From Perkinsus marinus ATCC 50983 (lineage: Eukaryota; Perkinsozoa; Perkinsida; Perkinsidae), in contig NW_003204003.1 in assembly GCF_000006405.1 (NCBI RefSeq), positions 144,805 through 208,804 on the forward strand: a DNA stretch of 64,000 nt. The letters are read 5' to 3'. Under the pieces are notes generated by a model. The model did not search any database, was not told the DNA's origin, and saw nothing but the letters and a program-made list of their open reading frames with translations. The translations under genes were made by a program, and so were the position numbers. The stretch's first letter is position 1; each line of letters begins with the position of its first letter. Below, in pieces: positions 1-12,515 of the stretch.

Positions 1-780
1 CCACTATCATTTATATCGTCTTCGCCCATCTGTTGCACGTGAGGTCATTGCTGATTTCCTCCAAGTTGGATCTCTCTCATAGTGGCCCTGAAGCTAGTAG
101 CTATAGCAACGGCAAAACCGTCTAGTTTGTGGCCCGTGTTGTGTTATGTCACTGGGCGATGGGGCTTCTCGATACGGTTCAGCTGCATTTCTTACAGTTG
201 TCATTCTTCCAAGAAGATACTGGCACTGTTCTCCACCCTTTTCTGCCTGCGTACTGTTCTTTCTTGGACGTGATAGCTAGCGTGACTCCTCTCGTCGTCA
301 TAACCGTAATGATCATCCACTTTCATCATCTCCACGAGGCTCTCCAGTACATACCATAGTTGCGAAGCGGTGGGCTGTATCTAGAGTGCTCTGGGGTTCA
401 TTGCCGACTACAGAGCTTGTCCACTGACCTCTTGGATTAGCCTAGGGTATCTTGGTTCATGGGCTTCCTCGGGATTCGCTTCGAGATCGCCACAGCATTA
501 GTTAGATTCACGACCATCGTGTCGCTATACCTTCAGAAGGTACGAAATGACGAGGTCTCCAGCGATGCGCCACTATGACGACAGTTTGATCTATCTCTCT
601 CTAGTTGCTCCCAATATCACGTCCATGTGAAGCAATATCGCGGTTGTTCCATATTCTCTTCATTGTCCCATAGTGTGAGTACTGTGGGCTGTATATGATT
701 CGCTTCGCTAAGCTAAGTTCATCACCGATTCCTCACCAGTTATCATATCTGTCCAGTTCACTCTCACACGTTTCTCCAGA
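1..780. other. No supported gene
   Basis: Only short open frames without recognisable protein character are present on either strand. No RNA gene or repeat was seen. It may hold the 3' part of an upstream gene or the 5' region of the secreted-protein gene that follows. Confidence 0.4.
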
Positions 781-834
781 TATTTGAACGCTCTTGTCAG
801 TGTTGGAATTTTTTCCCTTTGTTCTCATTTTCCC

Positions 835-1260
835 ATGAAATCTTTCGCGGTTGTGGCCACTCTCCTTGGTCTAGCTTTAGCAAGCTCTGATGATTACTGC
901 CAGCAGTTGTGTGATGAGACTCCCTCTTGTGCAAGCTACGGTTGGGGATCTTACTGTAAGGGCAATGGTGTGTGCTTTGGTCTCCTGCAAAAGGGTGATG
1001 GCTATTGCTTCCAACCAGCTGATTCTTCCTGTGATGATTCTGTCTACACGCCCGTCTCCTGCCCAGTGGTTCCTCCCAGTTGTGAGGATGTCTGCAACGG
1101 TTTGAGTAGTTGCAAGAACTCGAAGTGGGGCTCGTACTGCAAGTCTTGGCAGAGTCCTCCTGTGTGCTTTGGCATCCTAGAGAAGGACGATGGAAGTCTT
1201 TGCTTCCAGAGTACCGACTCTGACTGTGTTGGTAAGCCTTATCCTTGCCCAAGCCTTTAA
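835..1260 (+). CDS. Secreted cysteine-rich protein with duplicated 8-Cys module
   Basis: Single exon, 141 residues. The ATG at 835 was chosen over the upstream in-frame region because it opens directly into a signal peptide (MKSFAVVATLLGLALA, cleavage likely near residue 17). The rest is two tandem modules of about 58 residues, each with 8 cysteines. The shared skeleton is C-x3-C-x5-C-x8-C-x5/8-C-x10/11-C-x7-C-x6/9-C, and both modules contain WGSYCK and VCFG. All 16 cysteines can therefore pair within modules, as expected for an extracellular disulfide-rich protein. No membrane anchor follows. I do not recognise the family and assign no activity. A lineage-specific secreted protein is the best description; binding to host or environmental ligands would be speculation. 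Confidence 0.8.
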   Translation: MKSFAVVATLLGLALASSDDYCQQLCDETPSCASYGWGSYCKGNGVCFGLLQKGDGYCFQPADSSCDDSVYTPVSCPVVPPSCEDVCNGLSSCKNSKWGSYCKSWQSPPVCFGILEKDDGSLCFQSTDSDCVGKPYPCPSL

Positions 1261-1781
1261 GTCTTGTCGTATCTCGCTGTGTATACAAGCTTTGAATAGG
1301 ACATCCTGAGTGCTCCACGGTGAGTGGGCGCTCATTTAGATTGTATGCATCTAAGTTAAGCTTGATTCGTCTTAGCATAATGAACTTTATGTTAGTGTCT
1401 CACTCAGCTTCATCGTTCAATCGTTGCGTTTGTGAAGTAAGCGCGAATTCCGAGGAGTGGGGTATCTATTCGTATCGCAGTCGGAGGAGTAGATAGAGTA
1501 GGGCATATCTATGGGGAGATCATGGAATAGTTCGTGGACAAAATTCCCGTCGTGTCCCTTATATGCCGTATTAGGTCGTAATTCGTTCTACGCTGAAGAT
1601 ACGTTCAGCCGGGATTTTCAATAGTATGCTGAAGATATAATGAGTGTCGCTATAATTCTGCTCTCTGCACTGCATCGGAATGGTAGACTTGCGGGTTCTT
1701 CACATTATGTGAATCACATATCAGGTCACAGCAGCAATAGCGTCGTTGGGCGCACAAGACGTACATGACTGACCCATTCAC
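1261..1781. other. Intergenic, nothing identified
   Basis: Downstream flank of the secreted-protein gene. No convincing exon, RNA gene or repeat was seen on either strand. Confidence 0.4.
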
Positions 1782-2155
1782 TTGCTGCTGCTCCTACTGT
1801 GGTATCCTGTCGAGCCGCGGGTGCTCCGCTGTGTTCCGGAGTGTTCGCTGCTGGACCTAGTCCAGGGAATCTGTCCGCTTGTGCGAGAGGTGGCTATACG
1901 TTGCGACGTATTTGATCCCACAACCATTTGGAGAACTATTCTACAAGCTGAAGACTCTTTTCGGCTCGCTATTCTGGATGCCTTCTTCGAAAAATACGGA
2001 AAAGGTTTGTGGATCTTCTCAACACCGACGCAAAAACCTTTTCCTTGAGGGTGAATGCGACGTCCAACTTGGAGATTCGCGGGAACAGCACGGAGGTTGA
2101 AGCATCGTTCCACGCGATCGCGCATTTCTTCGCCGTCGATGTCCTGCCAGGATAG
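1782..2155 (+). pseudogene. Possible coding fragment with a frame change
   Basis: Two frames that both read like protein meet near 2005. The first (from 1782) runs through ...AEDSFRLAILDAFFEKYGK. The second continues RFVDLLNTDAKTFSLRV... to a TAG at 2153-2155. The switch needs either a very small intron or a frameshift; no GT-AG pair of normal size fits. The product is not recognised. It could be a decayed gene, a sequencing indel in a real gene, or chance. The opposite strand is also open (2248-1778), which weakens the call. Confidence 0.25.
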
Positions 2156-2845
2156 TTCTGGACGAGCACGTACCCTATAAGGGTCCAGATTGTTAACGTT
2201 CAAGTCGCAAATATTATTGGGCCCAGATATCGACGGCTCTTTATTCAATATGCTGGATTCGAGAGTCAGTTCTTGCTAGTCAACTACGTAGAAAGCATGC
2301 CTGATTTGTTATCTACCATGGGCAGTCGGTTCGGTAGAAGATGTTGGCTATTTTCCTAAGGTTGCTAGCACACGGTGGGCAACATCAAATAATAGCCAAC
2401 GTGTTGAGGGACGATCGACCGGTCCGACTACTAGCCCTGCTCACAGCTGCTGTCAAGCAGCATCCATTCGTTGATATCGAGAGGTGATAATCGAATAAGG
2501 TCGGCGATGGGCTATCTTTCCTGACCCGCCCAAGTTGGCTGGGACATCACCGCTGTAGTTGTACCTCTGTCGCACCTACTTAGCAATGATTTATCGCTAT
2601 GCATCCCCGCGGTGCAACATAGGCCTCCTGGATAACTTGGGATGAGGAGAGTTGGGTCAAATCGTGGAGGCACTCCGTATAGTTCTTGTGCGCCTCACTT
2701 TAACCTTCCCCAATAAATTGCCTCATCGATCAGCGTTCGAGCGCTAACGGATAAGAATTGGTTCCTACGTTTGATCCATGAATCAGTATCGGAATACCGC
2801 TCAAGGAGTGTGAACAAAGTGCGAATATCGATATGAGGTATGTAA
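2156..2845. other. Intergenic before tRNA-Gly
   Basis: No supported gene. The last 150 bases have no obvious external tRNA promoter; transcription of the tRNA would rely on its internal A and B boxes. Confidence 0.4.
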
Positions 2846-2917
2846 GCACCGCTAGTCTAATGGTTAGGATATCTGCCTTCCAAGCAGATGGTCCGGGTTC
2901 GATTCCCGGGCGGTGCA
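2846..2917 (+). tRNA. tRNA-Gly (anticodon TCC)
   Basis: 72-nt cloverleaf. The acceptor stem GCACCGC/GCGGTGC is perfectly paired, with discriminator A at 2917. The anticodon stem is TCTGC/GCAGA around the loop CTTCCAA, giving TCC. The T arm has GGTTCGATTCC, a perfect B box, and the D arm has the A-box-like TAGTCTAATGG. There is no intron and no encoded CCA, as normal for a eukaryotic nuclear tRNA gene. Confidence 0.95.
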
Positions 2918-3740
2918 TGCTTATGAAGTTTTCTAAAGAGACTTTCTTTGTGTACCATATGTGTATATCAGACGGCGAGAACACTTGAGACTTTTCTTGA
3001 GAGCGTGGCGCCAGCGAAATCTTGTCCGTGACACCCTTTGGCTCATTCGCGCGCCACGGAATGTTTAATTGCCAATCCACGAAGTAGACGATACCACTAC
3101 TAGTCTAAGACTAGTGGCAACACAGACCGTTTGGAATTCTCAGGCACAGTCGGTAAACCAACCTCCACAGAGTGATGCCCTGCTTCTCCGACCTAACATT
3201 CTCGAGCCGAGGCGTTTTCATTTAAAGGCGGCAGCAACCCGATTCGGTCCAATGGGGAACAGCTCTCTGGGGGGGAGGGAGGGGGGGGGGGGTGTCAACG
3301 GAGTTGTGCATATCGGACGTCATGTTGTTCTGACGGAACCTCAATTAGAACAACTCCTAACGTTAGTGAAGAGCTGGATTGGATGCCCGGTATCGGCAGC
3401 ATTTACCGTTGCTGTCCTCAGTTGATAACAGAGAGCCCTCATTTTCAGGAAAAGATACGTGCGATGGTTGTCTTCTATAGCAGTTTAGGAATCTGGTTGC
3501 CTTGTATAACAGTTTTCACCTGTGTGACACTTCGATTTGTCTTTCTTTGGAGTCCGTCCTTTGCTCTTGGATCTTGAATTTCACACGAGCTTTCCCTGTG
3601 AACTGTGGAGAGTAGGGCCAGGCTGGATTTATAACGAGGGATATCTCTTCCTAGAAGTGCACGGCTGTTCATCGTATCCATTTCTAATGTAGCGCCGAAA
3701 TGCAGTTATGATGTCGCCCGTAAATGAAAACGCCTGTGTG
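2918..3740. other. Upstream flank of syntaxin gene
   Basis: Contains a G-rich run near 3270-3292 and open frames of uncertain status (3069-3425). No exon could be joined to the syntaxin gene, so the region may be its 5' flank and UTR. An AG about 30 bases before the start could serve as a splice acceptor for a 5' leader, but this is not provable here. Confidence 0.35.
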
Positions 3741-5494
3741 ATGGACTGTGGACCGGTCCGCAACCTGACAGTCCTCTTCGTTAAGTATCGCAACGACCAC
3801 AAGCATCGGAAGAACCGCTTTGCAGGGTATTCCCTTCTAGGAGATTCAGGAGGAAGCACCACGAGATCCAATACATCCACAGGCAAGTTAAAGGCGAGTG
3901 CATGGCTCTTGGACTTCGTCGATCAGAGGGAGAGTGGGCTCCTTATCGTTACAGTTCAGTTGCAAGCTCGGGACTTGGAAGACAATCGAGCAATCACAAC
4001 CGGTACCTCTTGACTTCGACAGGAAGCAACGTTTCTAATCATGAGGTGGTGGATGTGGAAATGGCAACGTTGCCGCCTCAAGTAGTCTGAAGGAAAGCCT
4101 CTGAGCATTATAGTGGTCTTTGTCAGTGGTTCGATATCCAAACGGAGATCAGTGACTACCTCACTCAAATTAAGGAACGATTATCGCAGTTGCGAAGTGT
4201 GCAGCAGAAGAGGCTCCTCAAGGTTTTCGATGATCATTCGGGCTCTGAGTCTTTACAAGATGCAGAGGTAGTACTTCCACAGGTTAAATATGTTACGCAT
4301 GGTTTAAAGTCTGGGACTGCTGTTTTATGTGGCATCCAGCTGGAGACTTTCGATGAAATGGCAATTGTCCAGATCGACTTCATTCTGTGCGCTCTCAGCT
4401 GGATGCGATATCAACAGCAGTCAATCAGCTTTTTCGAAAGTGCGAGATTCGACTGAAGGATCTCGTCCGGAGCACCCCAGGTGAAGATTCGAAGATGGAG
4501 GAGTGCCGGTAATACGGACTGTGAGTGGTGCTTATTCATTCGATACTTACTGAGGTAGGTCGGAGAAAAAAACAAAAAAAACCGTCGTAGTTTTAGTCGT
4601 TTATGGGGAGTGTTCAAGTGTGTTTATGTACCGGGAAGGATCTCAATTACTCGAGCGAATTCCTCTTCGGGCCTATGCAGTCTAGAGGAGATTATTTTGT
4701 CACTTCGTTTGTTGACTCAGAAAAAACGCCGCTCGGGCATTGGCAAATCGGATGCAGGGGCTGAGTGGCGAGTTCAAATCCATGCAAGGGAAATTTTTGA
4801 AGGAGGTACTACTACTATTAATACCCATATGCAAAGCATTTAGCCGATATCACTCGTTCGTTGATGATGTAGGTTCGACAGAGGCAAAATGTGAATCTTT
4901 GGGAAGATGATGGGGAAAGCCGGGGGAAGGGGGTCCTCGATGATGCCGGCTTCGATGATCAGCAGGTCCTTGAACTAGAGGTGATAATGGGACTTTCTCA
5001 AGGGGAGTATCTTATAAACTCATTCGTGGCATTAATACTCTCATCGAATGCGACATTTATTGTGGTGCGGCTGAGCTCTTGCTCTTGTCTACGGTCTTCG
5101 GCAGGCACTGGAAGTCAATGCAACACAGCGGTCCAAGGAGATTGGCAAGATCGCTCAATCGATAATAGAGTTGAACCAAATATTCAAGGAACTCGCGGTG
5201 CTGGTCATTGACCAAGGCACGGTATCAACAGTGGCTATAGAGAGGGTTCCTTGCGAACGTGATGGTGATAGGTGCTCGACCGTATCGACTATAATATGGA
5301 ACACGCGGTTGACCAAACGAGGGAGGCCAACGTCCAGTTGACTCAGGCTGAGAGAGCACAACGGTAGTATTGATGAAGCTGCAGTGTGTCATCATGTCAT
5401 GTTTTTCAGATCGAGCCGTGTGATGAAGTGCATACTGATCTTGGCCATGTTCATATTCCTCAACATCATCATTATCGCTTACAGGAGTGCTTGA
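3741..5494 (+). CDS. STX16: Qa-SNARE, syntaxin-16 / SYP4 / Tlg2 type
   Basis: SNARE of the trans-Golgi/endosome fusion step. Nine exons: 3741-3882, 3927-4081, 4127-4267, 4399-4508, 4721-4805, 4873-4980, 5105-5221, 5272-5363, 5410-5494. They sum to 1,035 bp (344 aa). The N-terminus RNLTVLFVKYRNDHKHR matches the conserved Tlg2/SYP4 start, which in this family binds the SM protein Vps45. An Habc-like helical region follows (VNQLFRKCEIRLKDLV). The SNARE helix spans exons 7-8 (IAQSIIELNQIFKELAVLV, then DQGTVLDRIDYNME, with the Q-type zero-layer position in that stretch). A C-terminal membrane anchor ends the protein (CILILAMFIFLNIIIIAY). In-frame ATGs at 3708/3711 could add 11 residues. Intron 1 uses a GC donor (GCAAGT...CAG). 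Confidence 0.9.
3883..3926 (+). other. GC-AG intron in syntaxin gene
   Basis: 44-bp intron beginning GCAAGTTAAA and ending GATCAG. The GT five bases further in would put the next exon out of frame. Only the GC donor keeps the reading frame into ...GEWAPYRYSSV. GCAAGT is the classical strong context for GC donors. Confidence 0.7.
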
Positions 5495-5644
5495 CTTCGC
5501 CTCAATGAGGCACTTGCTGAGATTCGCTTTAATACCATTATCATTAACCGTCGCATTTCAAGATGTCCACATCTGTTGTTCTTACACTATTCGATCGAAA
5601 GTTGACCATGTTGTGGTATGCTTTAGACTGTGATTCCTATCATC

Positions 5645-6199
5645 ATGCCATCCGACACGTCAGCAGCTATTGGAGAGTACCTCCTCAAGGGTTGGGCAAT
5701 GCTCGGTGAATCCTGTCCACAATGCTGCATCCCTCTTATGCGGAGTCCTGATCGAGTGAAGATGATGTGTGTCGGTTGCCATACTGAATGGCCCACTGAT
5801 GAGGTACCACCTAGCCAGGCCCGACCATCTCGGGTACTCTCCTCTGTTTAGGCACCGAAGATCAACAACGGTATTCCCCAGCAGTCAACAAGTCCGGTCG
5901 AGCAGAGGGAAGAGCAATTGCAGCAGTCGGCGTGCATTGACAAGGCTGATTCTGTTGAAGTGAAAACTGAAGAAAAGTCCACAGGATGGAGGCGAACAGC
6001 GACTGGTGAGTTGCCTCATCTTTATCGCATACGAGGGAAGAACGTTTGTGTGATTGAATGCCTTCCAGAGTCTCTCGAGAAGAAGATGAATTACCTTTCG
6101 AAGAGGCTAGACGATGCTGTTGATGTTGACTCGATCGACCGTATTATAGCGACCATGGGAAGTTGCTCCGAGATGATCGAGAGGTTGTCCAAACACTGA
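5645..6199 (+). CDS. ZNRD2: ZNRD2/SSSCA1-like zinc-ribbon protein
   Basis: Two exons, 5645-5803 and 5852-6199, with a 48-bp intron; 507 bp, 168 aa. The N-terminal half holds EYLLKGWAMLGESCPQC...MCVGC: a short helix, then a CxxC...CxxC zinc ribbon, the signature of the SSSCA1/ZNRD2 family. That family is small and poorly understood; autoantigen p27 is the human member. The C-terminal half (SLEKKMNYLSKRLDD...) is predicted helical and is not recognised. The gene starts only 150 bp after the syntaxin stop, in the same direction. This reflects compact spacing and is not evidence of a shared function. Confidence 0.75.
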
Positions 6200-7154
6200 G
6201 TAAAAATTACGTTTCCACTGTGAGGGTACATCTACGACCTTGTTGTTGATTCACACAAGTATGTTAATATTTTTATCATGTCGCTTGGGGCTAATCTGCT
6301 ATTGCATTAACCTCCATCTGCAATTCTGTTCTTCGTCGTTCACCCTCTTTGTAAGTCTCCCACTGTGCTCACATGCCGGTGACACGCCGATACAAACCTA
6401 CCATATCTCAGATGTGGGCACCTACATGGGTACCACGCGCCGCCTTTCACCTAGTTTGGTGATTAGCTACTTACAATACGAGGCGATCTTCTCTAGAAGG
6501 CTGTCAAGCGACTGTAGTATAACCCTGTTCACCTTGAGAACGACATTTTAGACGTGTACTGTTGTGGTTCAACCCGGACGGGACACGCGTCGGGCAGTAT
6601 GAGTGAAAGACTCAGAAAAGTACGCGAATTCAAGGGTGGAATATTGAGGTCAATTCGAAAAGGGGAAGAGCTAAGCGTTTGGCTTTCGGAGACAAGTCGT
6701 CTGATGAAGTAGCACTGCCTATCTGAAACATTTCATTGCTACGAATGCTGTATTGAGTTCACTCTGTACAATTCACTCACCAACGAAGGAATCATGATGA
6801 TACTATCGCCAGAGCAGAAGAGTGCTGATGGTTTATTATTTGCAACTTAAACTGAGGCCCCGATAGTGGGATGTGAATTTGTATCAACTTATCAATATGA
6901 GTAATATGAATTAGTGTAAGTAGTTCGGTACCGTCTCTTCCGACGATAGTGTTGAGATGATGATGAGATGACGACGATGAGATAAGGAGTACAGATACAA
7001 TCCGCTCGTACCGCTCTCGTTCGTTAGGTGTTGGAGAGCAACCCTGAGTAACCGCCGGTGCTAATTTACGACTCACAATACACACGAAATGGGGCTCAAA
7101 GGACACCTGGACAAACAGTAACACATCAAGTACATTAACAAGGATGAGCATGGC
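6200..7154. other. Intergenic, nothing identified
   Basis: Lies between the ZNRD2-like gene and the 3' end of the minus-strand coiled-coil gene. Open frames here (for example 6240-6551) have no recognisable character or exon boundaries. Confidence 0.4.
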
Positions 7155-10100
7155 CTAGGCAGGAAGAGGGGCTCGGGAAGTCTCGTAACGGTCTCGCAGA
7201 GCTCTGTCGAGGTCATTACGTAAGACCTGGATGTGTTGTTGTAGATGGAGGACCATGTCGAAGTCACTCGACTGGTCAGAGCTCAGACCGAGATTCTGAA
7301 GGGACACACTGAATTGAATCAGAATGAGGCGTTGCCCTTACTCGTAGTTCACAGAGTTCTCGTTGGAGGCGACATACCTCTTTCTCAGCACACGCAGCCC
7401 GTCGGCGCTCATCGTCTAGGATTGGGCCCAACGAACAGGACCCACAAGACTAACAGGCGCGGGAGGTAGAGGAGGGAGGTGAGCAGAGAAGTTCCTACTT
7501 GAGCGACTCGGAGATCCTCCATGAGCTGCAGGACCTCCCTCTCTGCTCGCTCCGCCCGCCGCCGCTCAGCATCAAGGGCAGGGAATATGTCGGGACACTG
7601 AACAGATACTGTCATTGGGGTTCTTGAGAGACTCTGGGATCACTTCCGATCCTTCTATTATGCGAAGCTCCTCATGCATACGGCGTACCTCGGCCTCCGC
7701 CTGTTGGGCACGGCAACGCTCCTTCTCCAGCTCCCAGAGATCGGGAGAGGGACTCTGATGAACCGGAAGAACACTGTCACCGCTACCTATAAGGTCTACT
7801 GCATGTACTCACCCTGGGCTGGTCGGGAACACCTCTCAGCTCGACGCTGACGTGAGCACTTCCAGACTGAGGACAAGAGACGACCAGTTGCGTGAGCTAA
7901 GGCATCGAGATGCCTCTCACCCTCCGAAGTTCCTCGCGGAGCCTTCGCACCTCCGCCTCTGCCCGTGCTGCTCTCGCCCTCTCCTGGTCGACGATTCGGG
8001 CAAGGTCGGGGTTCTGCAGAAAGTCTACTGAGGATGGGTATAAGAAGGACAGTAGGATACATGTCCCTGTTCGAAGGCCTCCAGCTCGTCTCTAAGACGC
8101 CTGATCTCCTCCTCGGTCCACTCAGCACTGAGCTGCTCTCGATGCATCAGAGTGGCCTGAGCACGTTGAATAGCCATCCCAGTATCGAGCTGTGATACTC
8201 CTACGTATTCCTCCCGTAGCCGCCGAATCTCCATCTCGGCGTTCTCGGTATAAACACTATCGCTAACCTAAACGCTCTCGCTCGGTGAGGGCTTGGGGGT
8301 AGAGCAGAGGAACAGCAGAGTGAACGACTTAGCGTGGAACATAGGAGGTATCCCGTGCTGAATCCCGCGTACCTCAGCCTGCTGGCACCTGTCAAGTTCC
8401 CACCTCAACCGCCTCACTTCCTCCTCAGCCCGCCTCGGCTCGACGCATCAACGCCTCGCTATCCCGACCATATTCCTAGACCAGCCCGAGTGTCCCCTCC
8501 CCTCTACCCTAGAGAGGCTACCTGTCTCCTACGTATCTCCTCCTTAAGCCTGAGGACCTCTCTCTCGGCCTGATCTCCCCTCCTCCTCTCTCCATCCAAC
8601 ATCGGCGTCAAACCCGATACCTGCGAGATCCCTTTCTTGACACAAAGGGCAACATGACGCGAGCCTACTCCGCGACCCTCGACTACAGCCTGCAGCTCAG
8701 CCACCTCCATCTCGGCCCTCGTCGCCCTGTCCCGGGTAGACGCCAGAAGAGCCGCTAGGTCGGGAGCCTATCACCAGGCGGAGCGTGAACGGTACTCCGA
8801 AACAGTGCTGGGATATCTCCTCAGTGAAGTTGAAGAGTTTTCTTAGAAGTTAACACACGACTTGGGGTAGAAGTGTGCAGAAACCAATGAGAAATTTCCA
8901 AAATTTCCTCAGAATTTTCATATTGTCACCAACACATGTGGTTGACCATGTGCATATTCTCCCACACTGCTCCGCAATATCCTTCTTCCTACCCAACCAC
9001 TCTCATAGGCACTGAGCTCATCCCTAAGACGGTCGATCTCCGACTGTAGAATGTGAAGGGGGGAAGGAGGGTAGTGAGGGTCTGGACTGCGCGAGTATCC
9101 GTTAGTCTGAGGCAGCAAGGTGGTGATTTCTATGGTAGTGGCACAGGCCCGGAGGGAACGCCAGAGAACCGCATGATGCTGAAAAGCAGTTCGACAACAG
9201 CCTACCGTGGCTGGCAGGTTGGGCCTGTTGTCGGTCATTCTACCTCGGTGGACCTCAGGATGTGTAGTGTCCTAAAGTGACGATGCCACATCTGCGTACT
9301 CACGATACCCACTGATCTCCTGAAAACGTCCACCTCGTCACCACCTATAAGGCTCTTCGACACGCGACTTCGATATTGACCATCGCGCCTCTCAGCCTGA
9401 CCGGATTCCCGTCGATACGGATCCTGGGACCAACATGGTACAGATACATATCGAGCCACGTCTCACCTGCTGGCTGTGTCTGAGCCTTTCTACCTCTCTC
9501 TGTAAGGAGTCCCCCCTCCTCCGCTCCTCCTCAACTCTGGACTTAGTCGTGGCCTCCTGATCGAACACCACATCAATTTCAAAGCGGGAAGGCTCTTTCG
9601 GTACAAGCTCCGCTCCGCCCTCCTCCAGGCGTCTTTTGGCATCCCTCTCCGCCGCTAACGCTGTCTTCGCTGCACGCAGCTCTTCTCTGGCTGAGTCCCT
9701 CTCGCCGACTAGAAGGCTCCGCTCAGCTCGAGCGCTCTCCAACGCGTTCTCTAGATCTCTGGCCTTGGCCACGTCAGCCAACAGCATGGACTTTTCCTCC
9801 TGTGCATTCTTCAGGAGACGCTCTAACTGCGGCACTCGAGATCCATACCGCAACCGCACCCTGAGGTCCCAACCGCGATTATTCCGTTCGAGACCGATAG
9901 TGAAAAGGCCGCGGTCTGATAGGCTCATGAGGAACTGCCCGACGACCTCCTCTCCAGTGCGGTCCACGATCATGAGAAGTTCCAAGGGGACGTCGCCGTC
10001 AGTTGGGGAGCACCCCTTCTCTGAGCCGTCTCCTAACTGCAGCATGCCTGCTGCTGACCATCTATCCTTGTCTACCGAGACCTCAACTTCAACAGCATAA

Positions 10101-11018
10101 GGTCGGCTACTCCAGTCAATTGGCAGTCTTAACTCACAGACACCCGAGCGGTTACACGGAACCCCGCCAAGCGAGCCGTCAGCGTAACCACCCTCAGAGA
10201 CTCTACGGAGCAAGCTCTTCAACCTCTCGCATTCCCCTACCATCTCCACATCAGGGAGGTCCGCCTGGACCCCAAAGTCCGGCCCTTCGGTGTAGCGCGG
10301 CTCATTCAGTCGTTCTTTCAGCTCATCAGCTTTCCTCTGGGCAGCTTCGAGCCCCCGTTCGAGTTCGCGGATCCGGGCCAGATCGCGGGAGCGCTCCCCA
10401 GCTCTGAGGTCTTCCAGGTCTGTGATTTGCATTTCGAGATCTTTGCATCTAGCCTTGTCGTGCTCTGACAGTTTTATCTGAGAAGTAGTTGTGTGGTTGT
10501 GGAAATAACGACTTCATTGAATAGGCGATGGAGAATGTCGCACAACATGTTTCACACAACGTATCTCTAGGTTGGACGATGTAAGATACGAATTAGGTCC
10601 GCAAGCCTACCATGGATTCAACCTCGGTCCTATACTCAGATGCCTTTCTGTCGAAGCTCTCAGTTTTCATCTTGAGCTCTGTTATTTCCTCCTTGAGTTT
10701 AGCGTTTTCTCCTGCCAGGTCAGAGGACTGCCTCTCGCTGGTCCTCAGCAAAGCCTTAAGATTGCCTGCTTCCTCGTCAAGCGTTCGAATACGGACCTCA
10801 TACATGTTAGAGTTCTCAGTGGCTTCCAGAATAGTTCGACGTAGTTCTTCCTCTAAGCGTGATAGTTTCTCGTTGAAAAGGCGTGTTCGCTTAGCGGCTG
10901 CATCCTCGAGCTGTCTAGCCTCATCGTAGAGCCCATTGATACGCGTACCTTCAGCATAGATCTCTTCGGAAAGATGGTGATCTGGCAGAGTTGGCTTCAT
11001 GGTGCTCATTTCTCCCAT
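7155..11018 (-). CDS. Coiled-coil protein with serially repeated exons
   Basis: Multi-exon minus-strand gene. Well-fixed exons are 11018-10611 (start MGEMSTMKPTLPDHH), 10477-9467 and 9423-9304. Then come several short exons down to a stop at 7157-7155. Exons 1 and 2 are long heptad-rich coiled coil. Exon 2 also holds a non-coiled block (about residues 200-285 of the protein, around LMIVDRTGEEVVGQFLMSLS) that may be a beta-rich domain. From about 9.6 kb downward a module recurs roughly as (P)DLxxERRRAERAEREVxRLxEELR. Copies lie near 9540-9470, 8770-8690, 8610-8520, 8440-8390, 8230-8080, 8010-7910, 7750-7660, 7590-7500 and 7430-7350. Function is unknown; a scaffold or cytoskeletal role is only inference. 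A hAT-type MITE (8802-8969) sits in one intron. One module (near 8440) has an in-frame stop unless it is spliced at an internal AG. Confidence 0.7.
8802..8969 (+). mobile_element. hAT-type MITE, copy A (168 bp)
   Basis: Begins CAGTGCTGGGATAT and ends TATTCTCCCACACTG, an imperfect terminal inverted repeat. It is flanked by CTCCGAAA (8794-8801) and CTCCGCAA (8970-8977), an 8-bp target duplication with one mismatch. It lies in an intron of the minus-strand coiled-coil gene. Internally it aligns with the copies at 16670, 41300 and 45685. It has no coding capacity. Confidence 0.85.

Positions 11019-12515
<1,497 letters not shown>

Noticed and set aside
797-835. CAGTGTTGGAA just before the secreted-protein start, like the MITE end
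   Set aside because: Only 11 bases match; the rest of the element and the target duplication are absent, so chance is likely.
797-1378. Minus-strand 193-codon open frame
   Set aside because: It is antisense to the secreted Cys-rich protein, which has a signal peptide and an internal duplication.
9636-10407. Long plus-strand open frames (154 and 134 codons)
   Set aside because: They lie opposite exon 2 of the minus-strand coiled-coil gene, whose repetitive Glu/Arg codons keep the other strand open.
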